This document shows positions 7,754-12,707 of a stretch of 12,707 nt of DNA, one piece after another. The translations under genes and the position numbers were made by a program. Source of the stretch: Ichthyophonus hoferi (Eukaryota; Opisthokonta; Ichthyosporea; Ichthyophonida; Ichthyophonidae); NCBI GenBank assembly GCA_002751075.1, contig NAOQ01001054.1, forward strand, positions 1 to 12,707. The letters run 5' to 3'. The notes beneath the pieces are model-generated. The model did not search any database. It saw only the letters and a program-made list of their open reading frames with translations, and had not been told where the DNA came from. Each line of letters starts with the position of its first letter. Positions within the stretch are counted from its first letter, which is position 1.

Positions 7754-8284
7754 GTAGGTACATAATTTATAGATAAGTACGGGAACTAGAGTATCTGTTC
7801 TCCTTCAACGTAGTTTTCTTCTTCTTTTTTATCTTTACACTTTTTCTTTCTTTTTATATTTAGATGCTCTATATATTTCTGCATTTATTTATCTATATAT
7901 TTTTATATGTATTTGTGTCCCACCCAATCGCCTTTGTCTATTTTACCATATTTTCTAAGCAGGTTTTAAAGAAAGTCGACAACACATTTTTTCCAATTTA
8001 ATATTTATGGTATTACCTTACTAGAACGTAATAAATAGTTCATGGTATTCTAATATGGACAATTTAAAAAACAAATCGTTTGCATTTTTTTCTCAATGAA
8101 AATTTCCATGATCATAAACTAATAAAATTGTACAGGGGTCATGTGATATCTACGTATTTTATAGCAATTCAAAATATTTTAAAATTATACAGACTCAGGC
8201 AGATATTATAATAGAGGTCAACAACGACCAGGTTAAATATTTAGCATATTTTACTGTGGTTAACTATATCATATATTATGGCAG
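7754..8284 (+). other. Proposed 531-bp intron containing an unused strong acceptor
   Basis: If 7367-7753 is an exon of the EGF/ricin gene, this is its intron (GTAGGT to GGCAG). Within it, 7795-7863 is a long pyrimidine tract ending TTTATATTTAG, a better acceptor than the one used at 8284. Reading on from it in the same phase gives a short hydrophobic tail (about 31 codons) ending in a stop, so a membrane-anchored or truncated alternative 3' end is conceivable. The AT bias makes chance likely. Confidence 0.3.
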
Positions 8285-9022
8285 GCGGCAGCCCCCCTTA
8301 CCCTCCCTACTGTCCTTGGGGGTGTGGGGCCCATGCCTTCTGCACCTTTACTATGTCTGGCTGCCAGTGTGAAATGGACTACGTATTTACTGACAATCAG
8401 AGATATGACTGCATATGTAAGTAGTTTTTTATTACAAAATGAAGGGTATTGTCATCTCAAAGAAATATTCTAAGATAGATAACCTAAGTTTTGGGCTAAA
8501 GCCCTATGAGATAACACTCTATTGACAATCTTGGTATGCTCCTTCAAGTTTTATTTTTTTAAGTTAGATAGCCTATTATTCGTTTTTCCAAATGTTTAGA
8601 CAACTACCTACTAGTAGTTTGGCCCTAACTCTTATATATTCAATTACTAAGTCATACAATATTTTTATGTATGTTTTTCAGACAAGCCATCAACACCTCT
8701 CAAACTAAAGCTTATAGGTACAAGTCAGTGTCTGGACTACAATATACAGATGGAAACCTGCAGCAGTGCGCCCGGGTTTTCTATGGATGGAACAAGTTTG
8801 AAAACATTGGACAACCGCTGCCTTGGTCTACTAGTGGATGGCGATTCACGACTGGCTCTCAATCCTTGTGGTCAACCGTACCAGTCGTGGCAGATGGAAG
8901 ACTCTATGATAAAGATGTCCGGTATGTGCCTTACTGCTCCTATACAGCCTGGCGATCCTGCCTTTGTGGGAGAGTGTTATAATGACAGTACCCAAAAATG
9001 GAATATTACCAGATCTTGGTAA
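8285..9022 (+). CDS. EGF-like plus ricin-B lectin domain protein, 3' exons (join 8285-8416, 8682-9022)
   Basis: Two exons of an extracellular modular protein, probably a lectin. Exon 8285-8416 carries an EGF-like module after a SPPYPPY lead. Six cysteines are arranged C-x3-C-x5-C-x6-C-x-C-x13-C (CPWGCGAHAFC then GCQCEMDY). Donor T/GTAAGT joins after the first base of a tyrosine codon, across a 265-bp phase-1 intron, to acceptor TTTTTCAG at 8681. Exon 8682-9022 encodes about 113 residues of ricin-B type (CBM13) beta-trefoil: repeats begin CLDYN, CLGLLV and CLTAP, and two Q-x-W motifs (QSW, QKW) mark subdomains 2 and 3. It ends NITRSW then TAA. The first lobe is short and lacks its Q-x-W. With the EGF exon this gives 157 residues. 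Upstream exons, including a signal peptide, must be missing or unrecognised. An ATG at 8278 is in frame but would give no signal peptide, so the splice start is preferred. The sugar bound is unknown; galactose-type is typical of the fold. Confidence 0.78.
8417..8681 (+). other. Intron between the EGF-like and ricin-B exons
   Basis: A 265-bp GT-AG intron in phase 1. The donor is GTAAGT, a perfect consensus; the acceptor is ATGTTTTTCAG. Removing it keeps the frame open from the EGF module into the lectin module. It is strongly AT-rich compared with both exons. Confidence 0.75.
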
Positions 9023-9093
9023 TATTGTGGGTAGGGAGAAAAGTAGATTGTGTATTCAATGCCCATACCCACTGATGGGGCAGTAATGGCACG

Positions 9094-9135
9094 GTCTGCA
9101 TAGCAGGTTTTTATATATAATGCTGATATGCAGAC
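9094..9135 (+). repeat. Hairpin in the probable 3' UTR of the EGF/ricin gene
   Basis: GTCTGCATA (9094-9102) and TATGCAGAC (9127-9135) are perfect 9-bp arms. CAG/CTG pairs continue the stem inside, after one mismatch. It lies about 70 bp after the stop codon. A near repeat, GGGTCTGCTATATAAAAT, follows at about 9145. It could be an mRNA stability element; function is inferred. Confidence 0.55.
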
Positions 9136-9521
9136 GTGAAAAGGGTCTGCTATATAAAATATAAGGCGAACTATGCCTCTGTTCTTAGTTACACAGATTA
9201 TTGTTTTCTGTACTGAATGAATATATTATCCCATAGTCTGGCCTACTAGTATAAAGCTTATCCGCTTTTTATCCATCCATCATAGACTATCATTGTTCCC
9301 TATATTGATGTAGAATAGCATGACACTATCATAAATGTAATTGCCTGTAATATCCATATATAAACATTTATGTGATAATATGGAACAAGTAGTAAATGTT
9401 GTACATACATAATATATGTGTTTGTTATATACTCCATAGGATTGGTGAGTATTGCTCTTAAAATACCATAATTACTATCCAAAAGTTAAGCTTTGACAGG
9501 CGATATCACTAATAACCGACT

Positions 9522-9527
9522 AATAAA
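9522..9527 (+). terminator. Possible poly(A) signal of the EGF/ricin gene
   Basis: The first canonical AATAAA that I see after the stop codon at 9022, giving a 3' UTR of about 500 bases. TATAAA-like variants lie closer (near 9153), so the real site may be earlier. Confidence 0.25.
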
Positions 9528-10438
9528 ACAATAGTAATGACATTAATCTTTAGTGTAAGATGTTTTTTGAAAACTTCGTCCTGTTTACCCCCATGACAGA
9601 TAGAATATGACGTGACTGTAGTTTTTACTGCCTTATCTACCCATTTGTATTATATATAGTCTTGGAGTCTAGCCTATCCCTACATATATTGTATGTTAGT
9701 CACAGTGTCCAGGTGCCATCCTCTGTAGCCAGGGAATTTTCCTTCACTGTATATGTTATGGGTATCAAAAATTAATTGTAGATTACTTGTACAATTAGGG
9801 CTTATTAATGACGTATAAATTATATTTATTCCGCCTGTCATTTGTAGGGGTACCCTTCTGTATAGTACTTTATATAGTTAGTATGTCCCTGTAGATTAGG
9901 CCAGTTCCTGAGAGATTTTCACTAGTAACAGGGCGATACCTATAGTAGCCATTATACATTCTATTACTATTTAAAGTCTGTACCCCTTGTGTGTACATCA
10001 CTTGCAGAGGTTTGGGGACCTAAACTAAAGGAGGGTTGAAAATTAATCTTTAATGTTCTTGATATGATTGGCTAAATAATAATTTATTAATTATTACTAT
10101 TTAATATTGAATTAACAATCACTAAAACCATTGACTACTTTAATTTAATTCTCACCCAATCACTATTTATATAGTCAAGACATACACACTTTGATTAGGA
10201 TCTCTTTCTCTATTGTGGATCCTCTGTTAGTAAGTAATATACTATGTATGCTATCGTATAACATATCATATTACCTTAGTTTACTTCAACCACAAACCTC
10301 ATAGTTTTAATGGTAACAGAAGGTCTATAGCACTTATCAGGGTCAGAAAAATGTTTAACTAATAAAGAGATGCATTAGTGTATTATCGTCACGCTACAAT
10401 ACTTTTCCATACTATGGCTTTCAAGTAGAATAATGAAA

Positions 10439-10475
10439 GTTAATAATAGTTAATGATAGTTAATGATAGTTAATA
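10439..10475. repeat. 10-bp tandem repeat (GTTAATGATA), about 3.6 copies
   Basis: Units at 10439-10448 (GTTAATAATA), 10449-10458 and 10459-10468 (GTTAATGATA), and a partial fourth. A weak further unit (TAATGAAA) precedes it. Confidence 0.9.
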
Positions 10476-11176
10476 TGTGACTGGCAAGACGCTCCATGTT
10501 TTAGGTTGCAGTGAGACTATCTATGTATACTGACTTGATTGCAAATGAGCCAACATGAAATTAATATAAAGTACAACAGAGCATTCAAAAACTAAATAGT
10601 ATGTCAAACATGGTGGCGGTATGGTTTATTGTCACTTGTGCATTGTGGTATTAACCTTATATATTGTGTACCCTGCTATTATCTAGCATTATCTGTATAC
10701 GATGTGGGCTTTATGGCCTGGGGCCGGAGTAACATAGTTTCTGATCCATCAACAACAATCATAACACATACTTAATTATAAGAAAAGCATAACCGAAATA
10801 ATGTACACTTTGCTGCATTAGTCATTTACTAAATTTTAGGAAGTTTTTCTGATGTTATATAACTAGATAATATATACTATAGGGATTTAGTTCATACATT
10901 TATTAACCTTAAAAAAAAAGTAGAGATAAAAGAAATAAAAGAATGAAATATTTGCTTAAAGATAAGATTATAAAGTGAACTACTGATTGAATGATGGATG
11001 CATCCTGAATTTAATTTCCAAAAAATAAGGAGCGTGTCTTAGATTTTAAAAGTCGTTATCTAACAGATCTGGAAAGAGATTACTTAATAAGTCTTGTTGG
11101 AAATATTCTAGATTCATTTATGTAATGATGTACCCAGTGATTAATTTGAATGTATAATATTGATACATACTTACAA

Positions 11177-11200
11177 ATATATATATATATATATATATAT
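11177..11200. repeat. (AT)12 microsatellite
   Basis: Twelve uninterrupted AT units. Confidence 0.95.
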
Positions 11201-11344
11201 GTTGATTTCAGCCTGTATAGTAGTTGTGATTATCTCACCCATGCTCAGGGTGGCAACTGACAACTATAAACAGAGAATTTAAGATAATGTCAAATATTAC
11301 TAACTAGCACTTAGTAATGTTTTGGGGTTTTATACTTCCAAGTA

Positions 11345-11586
11345 TGATAGATCTTAGACTATCAGGTTTAGGCTGTGTCTTAAGGGATTTACCTTCAAGG
11401 CAAAAGCCTTAGTCGGCAATATTGTTTTGTTTTATCTTAGCGGTCATTTAGTTTTAACCTCTTTAAGAGGTAAGAAACTGTTTCCAGACGGACTCAAGTT
11501 TGAAGTTAGTGTTATCTTAGAGATCTTTGATATCAGAGGATTACAATTCTTAGCTATCTAGTGAGAAAGATCACTAGTAATAGCTA
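11345..11586. repeat. Cluster of four small perfect hairpins
   Basis: Within 242 bp: TGATAG/CTATCA (11345-11364, 8-base loop); AAGGC-AAAA-GCCTT (11397-11410); ACCTCTTTAAGAGGT (11457-11471, one-base centre); and the largest at 11551-11586, where TAGCTAT-CTAGTGA pairs with TCACTAG-(TA)-ATAGCTA around a six-base loop (14 bp, two-base bulge). They could belong to a structured transcript or a decayed inverted-repeat element. No family is recognised. Confidence 0.45.
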
Positions 11587-11962
11587 TGTTAGTTATCTAC
11601 CTTCACTATCATGTTTGACAGATAAAGACTGCATAAATGCACAGCCTTTATTCAGTATTACTACATAATCAAGGATCCCCAAATTGTCACAGACAGAACA
11701 TTGTCATACCATTTAAGTATAGTATTATATGTATAGAATACTTCAGAACCCAGCATTAATTAATTAATTAATTTTAACTATGGTTACTTCACCTATGTTG
11801 TGTAGATAGTTATATTTTACAATACTACACTAATTCATTAATTAATTATAGCTAATTAGTAGATTAAACAATAAGTTAACAATTACAGTTCTGACATTCA
11901 CTATTATGGAATACATTGTATACGCAATCATGTCTTTAGTTATGACGTAGCCATCTTGTCCA

Positions 11963-11982
11963 AAATCTGACGTCACAGATTT
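11963..11982. promoter_or_regulatory. Palindromic CRE (TGACGTCA) within a larger dyad
   Basis: A full CREB/ATF consensus TGACGTCA lies at 11968-11975. It is embedded in AAATCTG-ACGTCA-CAGATTT, giving 7-bp arms around the core. A half-site TGACGTAG is about 25 bp upstream, followed by GCCATCTTG, which matches a YY1-type site. This could be part of a promoter or enhancer, but no adjacent gene is recognised. Confidence 0.35.
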
Positions 11983-12050
11983 CTGTATTCAATAGATGCA
12001 TTGGGTAGACAGTATACAATCATATTGAGTAGCCAATTAACAATGGTATA

Positions 12051-12081
12051 TAAAATAAAATAAAATAAAATAAAATAAAAT
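12051..12081. repeat. (TAAAA)6 microsatellite
   Basis: Six perfect TAAAA units plus one T. Confidence 0.95.
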
Positions 12082-12379
12082 ATAGTAGGGGTAGTGGGAT
12101 TGAGAGAATTTCTACTAGAAACTATAATGCAACCAAGTATCTACCGAGCCCACCGTAAAACAACCATTACAACTGCCCAAACTACCCTAGTTGCCCACAT
12201 TATTCTAATTAATTACTTTAATTAACTACACAAATGGCATCAGGAAGGAAATGCAGTCATAGGTTCGTAATGGAAGACACCATTTTCCTATCTCTATTAC
12301 TAGAAGCAATGGTTTTAGTTAATTACAACTATCAAGTAGGTATAGGTCTTGGGCTCCCTTATAGTAACCTATTGAAATG

Positions 12380-12440
12380 TATATATATATACACATAAAC
12401 ATACATGAACTAATAGTAGTAATGGTAGTAATAGTAGTAC
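12380..12440. repeat. (TA)6 followed by a TAA/TAG trinucleotide tract
   Basis: (TA)6 lies at 12380-12391. Ten triplets of TAA/TAG type with two single-base variants (TGG, TAC) lie at 12411-12440. Confidence 0.8.
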
Positions 12441-12552
12441 AATGAAAGTACGTACATCTACACCAGGACCATGCCTTCTTCTCCCATATCTTCTTTATAG
12501 TTCTTTACTATGCTCCCGTTCTCTGTGATTAAAAGAATAGAGTTAACATTAT

Positions 12553-12707
12553 AAGGTATATAGGGTATATAAGGTATATAGGGTATATAAGGTATATAGG
12601 GTATATAAGGTATATAGGGTATATAAGGTATATAAGGTATATAGGGTATATAAGGTATATAAGGTATATAGGTATATAGGTATATAAGGTATATAAGGTA
12701 TATAGGT
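12553..12707. repeat. 9-bp tandem array (ARGGTATAT) running past the window end
   Basis: Seventeen full units plus a partial one fill 155 bp to the last base. The first eight alternate strictly between AAGGTATAT and AGGGTATAT, so the older period is 18 bp. Later units break the alternation, and two are 8 bp (AGGTATAT). The array continues beyond the window, so its full length is unknown. Confidence 0.95.

Larger units (their letters stand above)
9023..12552. other. Long gene-free stretch
   Basis: No coding region is supported in these 3.5 kb. It holds microsatellites (listed separately), a cluster of small hairpins at 11345-11586, a palindromic CRE at 11968-11975 and TTAA tracts at about 11755-11775 and 11835-11850. 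Part of 9540-10060 is less AT-rich than its surroundings and may be decayed repeat or UTR sequence, but no family is recognised. Confidence 0.55.

Noticed and set aside
8671-8982. Second plus-strand frame overlapping the ricin-B exon
   Set aside because: It is an out-of-frame shadow. The correct frame has the Q-x-W motifs and joins the EGF exon in phase.
9300-9482. 60-codon minus-strand frame
   Set aside because: AT-driven, with no domain or regulatory context.

Overview
The window reads as AT-rich nuclear DNA from an invertebrate animal. The signs are a CBM14 (peritrophin-A type) secreted protein, a modular EGF-like plus ricin-B lectin gene whose exons are separated by GT-AG introns in phase 1 (the usual arrangement for animal extracellular modules), eukaryotic core-promoter motifs, microsatellites and a small inverted-repeat transposon. 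The species cannot be fixed from the sequence. A sponge or another aquatic invertebrate would fit, but that is a guess. No bacterial-style operon, rRNA or tRNA gene, CRISPR array or recognisable retroelement was found.

Layout. From 1 to about 1.75 kb is mostly non-coding AT-rich DNA; it begins with the first copy (49-319) of a dispersed direct repeat whose second copy lies at 3863-4219. Between the two copies sits a compact intronless gene on the minus strand (1952-2422). It encodes a 156-residue secreted protein with two four-cysteine CBM14-like modules. A good TATA box lies about 50 bp upstream of its start codon, with a CRE/ATF-like site and a duplicated 12-mer further up. Just downstream of its stop is a short CBM14-like reading frame (1767-1880, minus) that is either an alternative terminal exon or the relic of a paralogue. 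From 4.2 to 7.3 kb no gene is secure. This stretch holds a 201-bp, almost fully palindromic TA-flanked MITE (6304-6504) and a pair of short CTCACATA/TATGTGAG elements.

The second supported gene is on the plus strand at 8285-9022: an EGF-like exon and a terminal ricin-B-type beta-trefoil exon joined by a 265-bp phase-1 intron. An upstream 387-bp exon candidate (7367-7753) has matching phase on both sides, but it is also open on the opposite strand, so its membership is uncertain. From 9.02 kb to the end I see no gene. There are several small hairpins, a palindromic CRE, microsatellites and, at the right edge, a 9-bp tandem array that runs out of the window.

How it fits together: both supported genes encode extracellular, probably carbohydrate-binding proteins (chitin-like glycan and galactose-type sugar respectively). 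They are more than 5 kb apart and on opposite strands, so nothing in the sequence shows that they act together.
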